From Clostridium sp. (GTDB lineage Bacteria > Bacillota > Clostridia > Lachnospirales > Lachnospiraceae), in NCBI GenBank assembly GCA_021770825.1, contig JAETQD010000005.1, positions 1 through 64,000 of the forward strand: DNA of 64,000 nucleotides. The letters run 5' to 3'. The notes under the pieces were generated by a model that saw only the letters and a list, made by a program, of their open reading frames with translations, did no database searches and had not been told where the DNA came from. This document shows, in pieces, positions 1 to 7,391 of the stretch; position 1 is the stretch's first letter; the number at the start of each line of letters is the position of its first letter. Both the position numbers and the translations under genes were made by a program.

Positions 1-63
1 TGGCGATGTGGAGGTGGAAAAAGGACCATTTTCCACTGAGAAAATGCAAAAACAATATCATAC

Positions 64-107
64 AGAAAAAGAACCTCTATTTTGCCGTGGCTTAATAGGG
101 GTTCTTT
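64..107 (-). terminator. Intrinsic terminator of the leftmost minus-strand operon
   Basis: A 14-base stem (68-81 pairing with 94-107, one G-T pair) is followed, read on the minus strand, by a T-rich run. It lies just downstream of the gene ending at 137 and would end transcription of the 445-1395 / 137-442 operon. No other feature is seen in the first 60 bases. Confidence 0.6.
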
Positions 108-116
108 GACAGTCTG

Positions 117-138
117 AGTGCGGCATTGCTGCCGCACT
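117..138 (-). other. Perfect 9-bp hairpin overlapping a stop codon
   Basis: AGTGCGGCA (117-125) and TGCCGCACT (130-138) form a perfect stem with a 4-base loop. The stop codon of the small membrane gene (137-139) lies in it. It has no T-run of its own and may protect the mRNA 3' end or act together with the next hairpin downstream. Confidence 0.5.
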
Positions 139-442
139 AAGCTTTTTCGTTATTTAGCAATTCGAGGATATGTTCACTGGAACGGATGATTTGAGACTGC
201 TTTTCTTTTATGGATGCTTTTCGTGTCTCCTCCAGCGAGAGAGCAGCATATAAATGAACTGTGTTTGCTTCCAGCCGGAGAGAATCGTTATACTGTTCAG
301 CGGCAAGATCTTGCTTCTCAAGTATACTAATTTTACTCCGGAGATCACTAATCTGCTGTTGAAGTGATATCATTTTTTTCTTTTGGACATAGAGGAAATA
401 AGCAAGAAGTAACAGGATGAGTGAAAAGATAATAATAATCAT
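137..442 (-). CDS. Small membrane-anchored coiled-coil protein, function unknown
   Basis: I do not recognise this 101-residue protein. Residues 1-18 form a strongly hydrophobic N-terminal helix (isoleucine/leucine rich) followed by a KKK stop-transfer stretch, so it is probably a type II or N-anchored membrane protein. Residues 25-95 are charged and predicted helical, with heptad-like spacing of leucine and isoleucine. The start codon at 442 follows an AAGGAGGAT ribosome site lying in the end of the upstream gene. The 2-base gap to that gene (ends 445) implies one operon and translational coupling. The partner is the HEPN-like/receiver-like protein, so a joint role in signalling or defence is possible but is inference. 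Confidence 0.7.
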   Translation of the reverse strand: MIIIIFSLILLLLAYFLYVQKKKMISLQQQISDLRSKISILEKQDLAAEQYNDSLRLEANTVHLYAALSLEETRKASIKEKQSQIIRSSEHILELLNNEKA

Positions 443-444
443 TC

Positions 445-1395
445 TTAGTTCTTATCCTCCTTTGCCAAAAGATAAGCCTTGACTGCATTACGGAGAGTTT
501 TCGGTAGAACAGGCGAGGCCAAGACATTCAACTTTCCTGCATTCTTTTCAATCGTTATTTCTGATTCCGGTTGATTGGACAGAAGAATTACGGGTGTTCT
601 TTTATCCGCCCGCCATGGCTGATCCGGCTGTTTTGTCAGAGCTTCCGTAACAACCCAAAGCATAGGCTTTTTCTTGCCAAGCTTTTTTCTTGCTGCTTCC
701 GGGGTTTCAAATACAAGGATATGTTTGGATAAGTTCTGAAGTACCAGTCTCAGCCCGTTCCCATAGGCTGAATCACTGCACATAATAGCAATCGTGGCAT
801 TTGATTGCTCATCTTGTGATGCCTTTATAAAATCAAGAACTGGCGTATTATAAAGGTTGAAATCTTTTTCTGTATGTACTGCTTCATAATAAGCTCTGGC
901 CGCTTGGCACATTCTTCGGCAAAATTGTTCAATATCAATACGGATGTCCGTGAGGCTGTTATCAGAACTTATTCTATCCAGTTGGCAAACTGAAGTTCCG
1001 CAATTCACGCCTAAGTGAAAACGAATCGAAGTATTGTCGTCAGTATTTGCAAAGCCTTTGTTCTGGTGCAGGTATTCACATCGAAGCTGCCAGCATCGTT
1101 CTCCGCAGATATACGGAGAGATATCCTGCGCAGATATTTTAAAGAAAGGTGCTGCATATGTATCAAACCAACGAATATATTGATTCCCTACATCACGGGT
1201 TGGTCTCTGATTTCTGTCCAGAACAGCACGCCCATCCCGATAACGCTTTACAATTTCTGGGAAAGCAATGCCGCCGCAAATATCAGGCAAAGTCAGCGCC
1301 AATGCCAAAGCAGATTGCCAGCGTCCATCCTCAATGTTCAGTTCTACTTCCTCTATGCGATGTAAAAAGGTAAAGCTGGCATTGTCTTGACTCAT
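445..1395 (-). CDS. HEPN-like domain plus degenerate receiver-like domain protein
   Basis: This 316-residue protein is not a family I can name. The N-terminal ~190 residues are mostly helical and contain LRCEYLH, an R-x4-H motif (R105, H110) like the catalytic motif of HEPN RNases. Residues ~200-310 follow the alternating strand/helix order of a CheY-type receiver. Near the end they have a TPVILLS strand and a PVLPKTLRNAV segment resembling the 'KPF-x-EL' region of receivers, but no clear acidic phospho-acceptor, so this would be a pseudo-receiver. The start has a clear GGAGGAT ribosome site. It is first in an operon with the membrane protein at 137-442. The HEPN and receiver assignments rest on short motifs and fold pattern only. 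Confidence 0.65.
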   Translation of the reverse strand: MSQDNASFTFLHRIEEVELNIEDGRWQSALALALTLPDICGGIAFPEIVKRYRDGRAVLDRNQRPTRDVGNQYIRWFDTYAAPFFKISAQDISPYICGERCWQLRCEYLHQNKGFANTDDNTSIRFHLGVNCGTSVCQLDRISSDNSLTDIRIDIEQFCRRMCQAARAYYEAVHTEKDFNLYNTPVLDFIKASQDEQSNATIAIMCSDSAYGNGLRLVLQNLSKHILVFETPEAARKKLGKKKPMLWVVTEALTKQPDQPWRADKRTPVILLSNQPESEITIEKNAGKLNVLASPVLPKTLRNAVKAYLLAKEDKN

Positions 1396-1414
1396 AGGTA
1401 TCCTCCTGAATAAA

Positions 1415-1439
1415 CCGCCTGCCGGAAACCGACAGGCGG
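1415..1439 (-). terminator. GC-rich hairpin after the desulfoferrodoxin gene
   Basis: CCGCCTG-C-CGG and CCG-A-CAGGCGG pair around an AAA loop. On the minus strand the stem is followed by TTTATT. It separates the rubredoxin/desulfoferrodoxin operon (ends 1448) from the gene starting at 1395, whose ribosome site begins just after it. Confidence 0.65.
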
Positions 1440-1447
1440 CATACTTT

Positions 1448-1831
1448 TTACACTTCAGTCATCCACAGGCCGTGGAGATTGCAATAGGCGTAAACCGCAA
1501 CCGCTTTATCATCTCCCAAGCAGAAGGTGACATTGGGTTTGTCATCGGGTTTCAGAGCCTTGCGCTGCCCACCGTTTTCGGTCTGGACATAGACCCACTC
1601 AATGAAGTGTTCCGAAAGCATCGGATGATCCACGCTGCCCACATTGACGGTGACGGTATTGCCCTCTACCTTAACCACAGGCTTGTGTTTCTCGCCGCTG
1701 GCTTCTACGGTGTTGGGTACCAGAGCAGTCATTTTCTGACCGCAGCACATCATAGGAACACCTGCATTATGGATCATACCCACCAGATTGCCGCAGTGTT
1801 CACAGACAAAAAACTTTTTTCCCATTTTCAT
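1448..1831 (-). CDS. dfx: Desulfoferrodoxin (superoxide reductase)
   Basis: This 127-residue 2Fe-type superoxide reductase reduces superoxide to hydrogen peroxide without making oxygen. The N-terminal desulforedoxin-like centre shows CEHCG and MCCGQ, which give the four cysteines of centre I. The catalytic centre II ligands are visible as the HKP, DHPM and CNLHG motifs, with the lysine beside the first His that assists catalysis. I chose the ATG at 1831 over the upstream in-frame codon at 1861 because the protein then begins MKMGKKFFVC, as is usual, and follows ACGGATGA. It is the last gene of the rubredoxin operon and starts 14 bases into the end of the rubrerythrin-fusion gene's 3' side (stop at 1845), so it is probably coupled. 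Electrons would come from the rubredoxin domains encoded upstream. Confidence 0.93.
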   Translation of the reverse strand: MKMGKKFFVCEHCGNLVGMIHNAGVPMMCCGQKMTALVPNTVEASGEKHKPVVKVEGNTVTVNVGSVDHPMLSEHFIEWVYVQTENGGQRKALKPDDKPNVTFCLGDDKAVAVYAYCNLHGLWMTEV

Positions 1832-1844
1832 TTCATCCGTTTTA

Positions 1845-2993
1845 TCAATAGTTTTCCGCACGCACTTCGAAGAACGCCTGAGGATGCTTGCAGACAGGGC
1901 AGATCTCAGGAGCCTTGGTTCCTACTACGATATGTCCGCAGTTACGACACTCCCAGATGGTAACGCCGCTCTTCTCAAATACCTGCATAGCCTCGACGTT
2001 ACTCAGCAGCTTGCGGTAGCGCTCCTCGTGCATCTTCTCAATGGCAGCTACGCCACGGAATTGTTCAGCCAGATCATGGAATCCTTCCTCGTCAGCCTCA
2101 CGGGCCATGCGGTCATACATATCCGTCCACTCAGCGTTCTCGCCTTCGGCAGCATGGAGAAGGTTCTCGGCAGTATCGCCCAGTTCGCCCAGAGCTTTGA
2201 ACCACAGTTTGGCGTGCTCCTTCTCGTTCTCTGCGGTATGTAGGAACAGAGCGGAGATCTGTTCGTAACCGGCTTTTTTGGCTACGGAAGCAAAGTAGGT
2301 ATACTTGTTGCGGGCCTGAGATTCCCCAGCAAAAGCTTCCCACAGATTCTTCTCGGTCTTGGTACCTGCATAGGGATTTTTTGCCGGAGCTGCAGCATCC
2401 TCAATCTTCACAAACTTGTCGGCAGGCTGCTTGCAGATGGGACACTTAAAATCAGGTGTCATAGGGCCTTCGTGAATGTAACCGCAGACTGTGCATTTCC
2501 ATTTTTCCATTTTCTTTTCCTCCATTTTTTCATTGAATAGAATGTTTTTTAACAGAGATTCCACAGCATCCACCGGAATGCCGGGATACGTTTTAATGCT
2601 TTCCAAGAATGCCCTGGTGTTACCGCTCTGAGGCAGCATAAAGCCGGCTTCCCTGCACAGATCCTCAGCCATCAAGCGAGAAGATTTTTCCACAGCGACG
2701 CTCAAGACATCGGGAAGCTGCGAAGCAATGTTCTCTGCATTGGCTTTGCTTTGAACTAAGCCACGAAGTGCTTCGACAACTTTTTCTTCTTTCGGCTGCT
2801 GGGGCGGAAGTTCTTTTGGAACCATAGAGATTGCAGAGGATGGACAGGCTTCGGCACAGGCACCGCAGCCGATACACTTTTCAGGATCAATGATGCTGTT
2901 CTCTGTATCAGTCGCTCCGGTAGGGCAGACATAGAGGCAAAGGCAGTCCTTAGTACATAAGCGAAGATTTCTTACTGCATATTTTTCAGCCAT
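1845..2993 (-). CDS. Ferredoxin-rubredoxin-rubrerythrin-rubredoxin fusion (peroxidase)
   Basis: This 382-residue protein has four redox modules. Residues 10-50 carry two cysteine sets (C13, C17, C19, C23 and C40-x2-C43-x2-C46-x3-C50-P) for [4Fe-4S] clusters. Residues 60-155 are a helical linker. A rubredoxin follows (C167, C170, C184, C187), then the diiron ferritin-like rubrerythrin core (~210-335, with E224, the ENEKEH and EKMHEE ligand motifs), and a C-terminal rubredoxin (C349, C352, C365, C368). Rubrerythrins reduce peroxide using rubredoxin electrons, so here donor and catalyst are in one chain. Within the gene, M162 (start codon at 2510) is preceded by GGAGGAAAAGAAA, an apparent internal ribosome site, so a free ~221-residue rubrerythrin may also be made. 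It lies 2 bases after the double rubredoxin gene. Confidence 0.88.
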   Translation of the reverse strand: MAEKYAVRNLRLCTKDCLCLYVCPTGATDTENSIIDPEKCIGCGACAEACPSSAISMVPKELPPQQPKEEKVVEALRGLVQSKANAENIASQLPDVLSVAVEKSSRLMAEDLCREAGFMLPQSGNTRAFLESIKTYPGIPVDAVESLLKNILFNEKMEEKKMEKWKCTVCGYIHEGPMTPDFKCPICKQPADKFVKIEDAAAPAKNPYAGTKTEKNLWEAFAGESQARNKYTYFASVAKKAGYEQISALFLHTAENEKEHAKLWFKALGELGDTAENLLHAAEGENAEWTDMYDRMAREADEEGFHDLAEQFRGVAAIEKMHEERYRKLLSNVEAMQVFEKSGVTIWECRNCGHIVVGTKAPEICPVCKHPQAFFEVRAENY

Positions 2994-2995
2994 AG

Positions 2996-3625
2996 TTATG
3001 CCCTCCCTTCCACTTTTTCAAATTTCCAACTGGGAACCTTACACACGGGACAAAGCTCTGGGGCTGTGTCGCCCACATAGACAAAACCACAGACCGTACA
3101 AACCCAGACACCGGTGTTTTCCAACATCTTATCTCCCTCAGATTCATAGCGGGTCAGCAGAGACTGGAGCATTCGGGTAACCTTTTCGCTCCACACCTGA
3201 CAGCGCAGACCACCCCGATCCAGCTTTTCACCGGCTACTGCATTGCCGTAAGGATATCCCACTGAGAGATCCTGTTCGATGAGTTCCAGCAGCCTGGCAG
3301 TGCTGGCCTCCTCGACGGGCACAGCCTTGCTCCTGAAGAACTCTGCCAGTTTTCTGAAATCATCTGCCTGCTGGGGCAGATACTGCTTTTCGCAGCCACG
3401 GGCCAAGTTTGAGCAGATGACGCTCATTTCCATGGGAGAGAGCTCCTTGTCTACATGAGGCTTTTCGAGGATCTTCTGGGATGTTGTTTTTCCTTCTTTG
3501 GGTTTGAAAGCGTCTTTGCCTGCTCCGCAGAGGGGACACTTCCAATCGGTGGGTAGGTCTTCCCACTTGCCACTGACAGCTTCATCGTGAACGTAGCCAC
3601 AAATGCTGCAAACATATTGTTTCAT
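2996..3625 (-). CDS. Double-rubredoxin protein with helical middle domain
   Basis: This 209-residue protein begins with a rubredoxin (CSICG ... KCPLCG, residues 6-45) and ends with a second one (VCTVCG ... LCPVCK, ~170-205). The middle ~110 residues are helical, without recognisable metal motifs. Rubredoxins are one-electron Fe(Cys)4 carriers, and this protein probably hands electrons to the rubrerythrin and desulfoferrodoxin encoded immediately downstream. It is the first gene of the three-gene operon. The start at 3625 follows AAAGGAGGCT. Expression is probably controlled by the GTGA-N5-TCAC site at 3678-3690. Confidence 0.85.
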   Translation of the reverse strand: MKQYVCSICGYVHDEAVSGKWEDLPTDWKCPLCGAGKDAFKPKEGKTTSQKILEKPHVDKELSPMEMSVICSNLARGCEKQYLPQQADDFRKLAEFFRSKAVPVEEASTARLLELIEQDLSVGYPYGNAVAGEKLDRGGLRCQVWSEKVTRMLQSLLTRYESEGDKMLENTGVWVCTVCGFVYVGDTAPELCPVCKVPSWKFEKVEGRA

Positions 3626-3649
3626 AGATTTTACAGCCTCCTTTGTCTA

Positions 3650-3690
3650 TATTTTGCCAAATCACGACACAAATTCCGTGACTTTATCAC
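3650..3690 (-). promoter_or_regulatory. Putative Crp/Fnr-type operator and promoter, copy 1
   Basis: On the minus strand a 13-bp palindrome GTGATAAAGTCAC (3678-3690) is followed by GGA. The -10 position used in the two sister promoters falls here on AAAATA (3650-3655), a weak match, so this promoter would depend strongly on an activator. Sister sites are at 7760-7772 and 9024-9036. Confidence 0.6.
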
Positions 3691-3694
3691 CTAT

Positions 3695-4465
3695 TCAGCC
3701 GCAGGAGTGATGATCGCAGCCGTGGGAACCGCAAGAGTGACCTTCCCCATGGTGGTCGTGATGATCACACCGGACATTGGGGTTGAAGCCCAGCTCACCT
3801 GCTACCAGTGCTTCTGCTGCTACATCAGCGCTTCCGGAAACACCACCGTAAAGTCGGATACCCGCATCGCTGAGTGCTATCTGTGCACCGCCGCCAATAC
3901 CGCCACAGATCAGGGCATCCACCTTCAGGGCGCTCAGAACTCCTGCCAGCGCACCATGGCCGCTGGTGCCCGCATCCACAATCTCAGACGAAATGATATT
4001 TCCATTTTCCACATCATAGATTTTGAACTGTTCGGTGTGACCGAAGTGCTGAAAGATTTCTCCGTTTTCGTAAGTGACTGCTATTCTCATAATATGATCT
4101 CCTTTCGGTTTTTCGTGCATCGGATGGATTTTTTTCTGATAGCAATTTCTGCACCCGTAGGCTGCGCTGTTTCCGCTGCAGAGCGCAAAATCCCCTCCTT
4201 CGATTCGCAGAGGAAGTCCCTCAACCAGCGCATCCGCCAGTTTTTTACGGGCAGCTGCATAAATCTGCTGAACCGTTGTTCTGGCAATACACATATATTC
4301 TCCGCATTGCTCCTGAGAAAAACCTTCACGGTCAATCAGGCGAATGGCTTCATACTCATCCACATTCAGGACAATGGGAGTCAGTTCCTCGCCGCCACGA
4401 ACCGGAACAAAGCCATCATTATCCGGCAGACAACATACTTTTCTATATTTTCTCGGTCTTGGCAT
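3695..4465 (-). CDS. DUF134 HTH protein fused to a NifX/NifB-type cofactor-binding domain
   Basis: This 256-residue protein joins two parts. Residues 1-110 match the DUF134 family, starting MPRPRK, with a sigma-like HTH (FSQEQCGEYMCIARTTVQQ) and a cysteine-bearing end (CRNCYQKK). Residues 126-230 match the dinitrogenase iron-molybdenum cofactor-binding fold (IAVTYENG, FGHTEQFKIYDV), followed by a His/Cys-rich tail from ~230 that should bind metal. In other genomes these domains are commonly separate neighbours. M126 (codon at 4090) has a strong AAAGGAGATC ribosome site, so the second domain may also be made alone. It is transcribed divergently from the Crp/Fnr gene from a consensus promoter. 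Its role may be metal or Fe-S handling; that is inference. Confidence 0.82.
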   Translation of the reverse strand: MPRPRKYRKVCCLPDNDGFVPVRGGEELTPIVLNVDEYEAIRLIDREGFSQEQCGEYMCIARTTVQQIYAAARKKLADALVEGLPLRIEGGDFALCSGNSAAYGCRNCYQKKIHPMHEKPKGDHIMRIAVTYENGEIFQHFGHTEQFKIYDVENGNIISSEIVDAGTSGHGALAGVLSALKVDALICGGIGGGAQIALSDAGIRLYGGVSGSADVAAEALVAGELGFNPNVRCDHHDHHGEGHSCGSHGCDHHSCG

Positions 4466-4488
4466 AGATTCACCTCCACATTATTTGC

Positions 4489-4576
4489 GGCATATGCCAT
4501 TTATACGATCATTGTACATCTCCCTTTCCCATATGTCAACGGAGTTATTGACATATGCCATAAATTATTTTATACT
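4489..4576. promoter_or_regulatory. Back-to-back consensus promoters with CATATG repeats
   Basis: Plus strand: TTGACA (4548-4553), 17-bp spacer, TATACT (4571-4576), driving the Crp/Fnr gene. Minus strand: TTGACA (complement of 4534-4539), 17-bp spacer, TACAAT (complement of 4511-4516), driving the DUF134 fusion gene. The two -35 boxes are arms of an inverted repeat, ATATGTCAA (4531-4539) and TTGACATAT (4548-4556). A second palindrome, GGCATATGCC, lies at 4489-4498, and CATATGCCAT is repeated at 4552-4561. A regulator bound here would control both genes together. Confidence 0.75.
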
Positions 4577-4600
4577 ATGTGTATTCAAGGAGATGTACCC

Positions 4601-5260
4601 ATGGATTTTTCATCTTATTTTCCAATTTGGAACAAACTGACACCGACCCAGCAGCAGATTTTGGAGCGAAATGCAGTTTTACGAAAAGTGGACAAAGGGA
4701 CTGTGATTCACAACGGAACTGTGGAGTGTACCGGTCTTCTGCTGGTAAGAAGCGGACAGCTTCGTGCCTATATTCTTTCCGATGAAGGACGGGAGATTAG
4801 CCTCTATCGTTTGTTTGATCGGGATATTTGCCTGTTTTCCGCCTCCTGTATGATGAACAGCATTCAGTTTGAGATCACCATTGAGGCGCAGAAGGATACT
4901 ACGATGTGGGTTATTTCTGCTGACACTTATGGACGCTTAATGAAAGAGTCTGCTGTGGTAGCTAATTTTACCAACGAAATTATGGCTACCCGTTTTTCTG
5001 AGGTTATGTGGCTCATGGAGCAGATCATGTGGAAAAGCTTTGATAAAAGGCTGGCAGGATTTCTGCTGGAGGAATGCAGCTTAGAGGGAACAAACATCCT
5101 CAAGATTACCCATGAAACCATTGCGGGCCACATGGGTACCGCCCGTGAGGTAGTTACTCGAATGCTTCGCTATTTCCAGAACGAGGGTATGGTCAAGCTG
5201 ACTCGTGGAACAGTGGAGGTTACAGACGAAGCTGCATTGGAGGAACTGCAAAGTGTCTAA
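4601..5260 (+). CDS. Crp/Fnr-family transcriptional regulator
   Basis: This 219-residue regulator has an N-terminal cyclic-nucleotide-binding-like beta roll (~20-115), a dimerisation helix (~115-150, MATRFSEVMWLMEQ) and a C-terminal winged helix (~165-205). The recognition helix reads AREVVTR, with R182, E183 and R187 in the same spacing as the GTGA-contacting R-E-x3-R of E. coli CRP. It lacks the N-terminal cysteine cluster of FNR; cysteines at 43, 77, 83 and 159 could sense redox state. The start at 4601 follows AAGGAGATG. It sits between the rubredoxin operon and the thioredoxin/CoA-disulfide reductase operon, whose promoters carry GTGA-N5-TCAC palindromes, making it the best candidate to bind them. 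The effector is unknown. Confidence 0.9.
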   Translation: MDFSSYFPIWNKLTPTQQQILERNAVLRKVDKGTVIHNGTVECTGLLLVRSGQLRAYILSDEGREISLYRLFDRDICLFSASCMMNSIQFEITIEAQKDTTMWVISADTYGRLMKESAVVANFTNEIMATRFSEVMWLMEQIMWKSFDKRLAGFLLEECSLEGTNILKITHETIAGHMGTAREVVTRMLRYFQNEGMVKLTRGTVEVTDEAALEELQSV

Positions 5261-5318
5261 GCAATGGCTAATCCTGCTGATTATCGCCTCGGCTGTGCTT
5301 GGAATTATCATTTACTAA
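5253..5318 (+). CDS. Putative 21-residue single-helix membrane peptide
   Basis: A GTG start at 5253 has a near-ideal GGAGGA ribosome site (5239-5244) 8 bases upstream, both inside the end of the Crp/Fnr gene. The frame runs 21 codons to TAA at 5316. After a short S-K-Q-W start the peptide is almost wholly Ile/Leu/Ala/Val/Gly and ends in Tyr, so it would form one membrane helix. The overlap with the regulator's stop codon suggests coupled translation. It ends just before the terminator at 5324. It could be a truncated member of the small 'CD1871A-like' membrane peptides found near such genes, but the CXXC part is missing. Real translation is unproven. Confidence 0.45.
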   Translation: MSKQWLILLIIASAVLGIIIY

Positions 5319-5323
5319 AGGGT

Positions 5324-5361
5324 AACCCCTTCTCATTTCCTGTGGAATCTGAGAAGGGGTT
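5324..5361 (+). terminator. Bidirectional terminator between convergent genes
   Basis: A perfect 12-bp stem (AACCCCTTCTCA at 5324-5335 with TGAGAAGGGGTT at 5350-5361) with a 14-base loop is followed on the plus strand by ATTGTTATTTG. It lies between the Crp/Fnr gene (+) and the CoA-disulfide reductase gene (-). Confidence 0.8.
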
Positions 5362-5365
5362 ATTG

Positions 5366-7057
5366 TTATTTGTCCATACCGCAGGCGGTGGCGGATTCAA
5401 TGAGACAGCGATCATTGGTCACAGCATCATAGAGCCGGAAGCCGCCGGAGAAGTTATAGCAGTCAAATCCGTTTCCGGCCAGGATACGACAGGCAATGTA
5501 GCTGCGCAGGCCGCTCTGGCAGATGACGTAGACAGGCGTACGCTTGTCCAGCTCATCCAACCGCTCCCGCAGCTCGTCCACTGGGATATTTAAGAAACCG
5601 TCAATGTGTCCGTGTGTGAATTCTTCCACAGTGCGGGTGTCCAACAGAGTTACACTTCGGTCACGAGGAAGATTATATGCATCTTCCAGATGCCACTGTT
5701 TCAGAACACCTTTTGCGATATTCTCAATCATAAAGCCAGCCATATTTACCGGGTCTTTCGCAGAGGAGTAAGGCGGTGCGTAGGCCAGATCCAGATCCTT
5801 CAGTTCCGTGGCTTTCATTCCTGCCCGGATAGCGGTAGCCAGCACATCAATCCGCTTGTCCACCCCTTTATAGCCCACGATCTGAGCACCCAGAAGGCGG
5901 TAGGTTTCTTTCTCAAATACCACTTTCATGGTCATGACCTTCCCGTCGGGGTAGTAACCTGCATGGCTCATGGGCGACAGGATAACCGTATCAACATCCA
6001 GTCCTGCTTTTCTGGCGTTGGTCTCATTCACGCCGGTAGTGGCGGCAGTCATGCCAAAGACCTTGATGACAGAGCTTCCCTGGGAGCCGGTATAATGGCT
6101 GTCTCCACCACAGATGTTGTCCGCAGCGATTCGTCCCTGTTTGTTAGCAGGGCCCGCCAAAGAAATCAGAGCATCCTGCCCTGTGACAAAGTGCTTCACC
6201 TGCACCGCATCACCCACAGCATAGATGTCTGAAATGGAGGTTTCCATCCGGTCATTGACCACAATACTTCCCTTAATGCCCAGTTCTAACCCGGCATCTT
6301 TTGCAAGGGTGGTTTCGGGAGAAACACCAATGGCCAGGATTACCATATCCGCATGGAGAGGCTGTTCGTCTTTCAGCAGCACATCCACGCCGCCGCCCAC
6401 TTCCGCAAACCCTTCCACGGTATGACCCAGTGCCAGCTTAACACCGTGCTTGCGCATTTCATTGTGTATAAAAGCAGCCATATCGGAATCAAAGGGATTC
6501 ATAAGCTGTTTTGGACGCTGGACAATGGTGACCTCCATTCCCAGTTCCCGCAGGTTTTCTGCCAGCTCCAACCCAATGAAGCCACCACCTGCCAGTACGG
6601 CAGACTTAGGATGGTTTATATTGATGTAATCCTTGATGCGGAAGGTGTCCTCCACGGTGCGAAGGGTGAACAGTTTATCAAGACCTAAGCCGGGAAGCCT
6701 GGGTTGGGTAGGCTTGGCACCGGGAGAAAGAATCAGCTTGTCATAGCTTTCCTCGAATTCCTCTCCGGTTTGCAGATTCTTGACGGAAACGGTCTTTTTG
6801 TCAGGATGGATAGCCGTGACCTCATGGTGTACCTTCACGTTCACACGGAACCGGGAGAAGAAGCTCTCCGGTGTCTGGAGGGTCAGGTCCGACCGATCGG
6901 TAATCACATCACCGATATAGTAAGGCAGACCACAGTTGGCATAGGAGATATACCCCGAGCGCTCAAAAACTACGATTTCTGCCTGCTCATTTAGTCTGCG
7001 AATACGGGCGGCAGCAGTAGCACCGCCTGCCACACCGCCTACAATGATAACTTTCAT
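5366..7057 (-). CDS. CoA-disulfide reductase with C-terminal rhodanese domain
   Basis: This 563-residue flavoprotein starts with the FAD-binding GGVAGGATAAARIRR motif. It carries the single redox-active cysteine of the CoA-disulfide reductase/NADH oxidase family (YANCGLPYY, C42), a central NAD(P)H-binding GGGFIGLE motif and the GDA-type second FAD motif (YAVGDAVQV). The last ~90 residues are a rhodanese with catalytic CQSGLRS. CoADR-rhodanese fusions reduce CoA disulfide, persulfide or polysulfide with NAD(P)H. I chose the ATG at 7057 (protein beginning MKVIIVGG) over an upstream in-frame codon at 7081 because it follows GGAAAGGTGG and starts at the FAD fold. It abuts the rhodanese gene (stop at 7059) in the thioredoxin operon. 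Confidence 0.92.
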   Translation of the reverse strand: MKVIIVGGVAGGATAAARIRRLNEQAEIVVFERSGYISYANCGLPYYIGDVITDRSDLTLQTPESFFSRFRVNVKVHHEVTAIHPDKKTVSVKNLQTGEEFEESYDKLILSPGAKPTQPRLPGLGLDKLFTLRTVEDTFRIKDYININHPKSAVLAGGGFIGLELAENLRELGMEVTIVQRPKQLMNPFDSDMAAFIHNEMRKHGVKLALGHTVEGFAEVGGGVDVLLKDEQPLHADMVILAIGVSPETTLAKDAGLELGIKGSIVVNDRMETSISDIYAVGDAVQVKHFVTGQDALISLAGPANKQGRIAADNICGGDSHYTGSQGSSVIKVFGMTAATTGVNETNARKAGLDVDTVILSPMSHAGYYPDGKVMTMKVVFEKETYRLLGAQIVGYKGVDKRIDVLATAIRAGMKATELKDLDLAYAPPYSSAKDPVNMAGFMIENIAKGVLKQWHLEDAYNLPRDRSVTLLDTRTVEEFTHGHIDGFLNIPVDELRERLDELDKRTPVYVICQSGLRSYIACRILAGNGFDCYNFSGGFRLYDAVTNDRCLIESATACGMDK

Positions 7058-7058
7058 A

Positions 7059-7379
7059 TTACCGTTCCACCTTTCCTGCATAAGCGGAAATTCCGCCTAT
7101 GTTTTTCACATTGGTATAACCCATCTGCTTCAAAATAGCAGTTGCCTGACGGCTTCTTGCACCGCTGAGACAATGAACAAAAATGGGGGTAGCTTTATTG
7201 TCAATCACGCCAGCCACTTTGTTAATGGACTGCAAAGGAATATTTTTACTGCCGGGGATATGCCCCTGCCGGTATTCGTCAGGGGTACGAACATCCAGCA
7301 GGACTGCGCCATCCGTAGTGCTATATTCTTTGACACCCTGATTGATGTCAGGGCCTTTCAGGAAATCGAAGAATCCCAT
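7059..7379 (-). CDS. Single-domain rhodanese
   Basis: This 106-residue sulfurtransferase has the DVRTPDEYRQGHIPGS motif and the catalytic cysteine loop HCLSGARS. It has no signal peptide, so it is cytoplasmic. It is the middle gene of the operon thioredoxin - rhodanese - CoADR-rhodanese, with gaps of 12 and 1 bases. It probably passes persulfide sulfur to or from the CoADR fusion or is reduced by the thioredoxin; that relay is inference from the gene order. Confidence 0.92.
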   Translation of the reverse strand: MGFFDFLKGPDINQGVKEYSTTDGAVLLDVRTPDEYRQGHIPGSKNIPLQSINKVAGVIDNKATPIFVHCLSGARSRQATAILKQMGYTNVKNIGGISAYAGKVER

Positions 7380-7391
7380 CTTTGCACCTCC

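Noticed and set aside
3587-4600. A plus-strand open frame extending the Crp/Fnr gene upstream to 557 codons
   Set aside because: The upstream part is the antisense of the DUF134-NifX gene. The consensus promoter and AAGGAGATG site place the true start at 4601.
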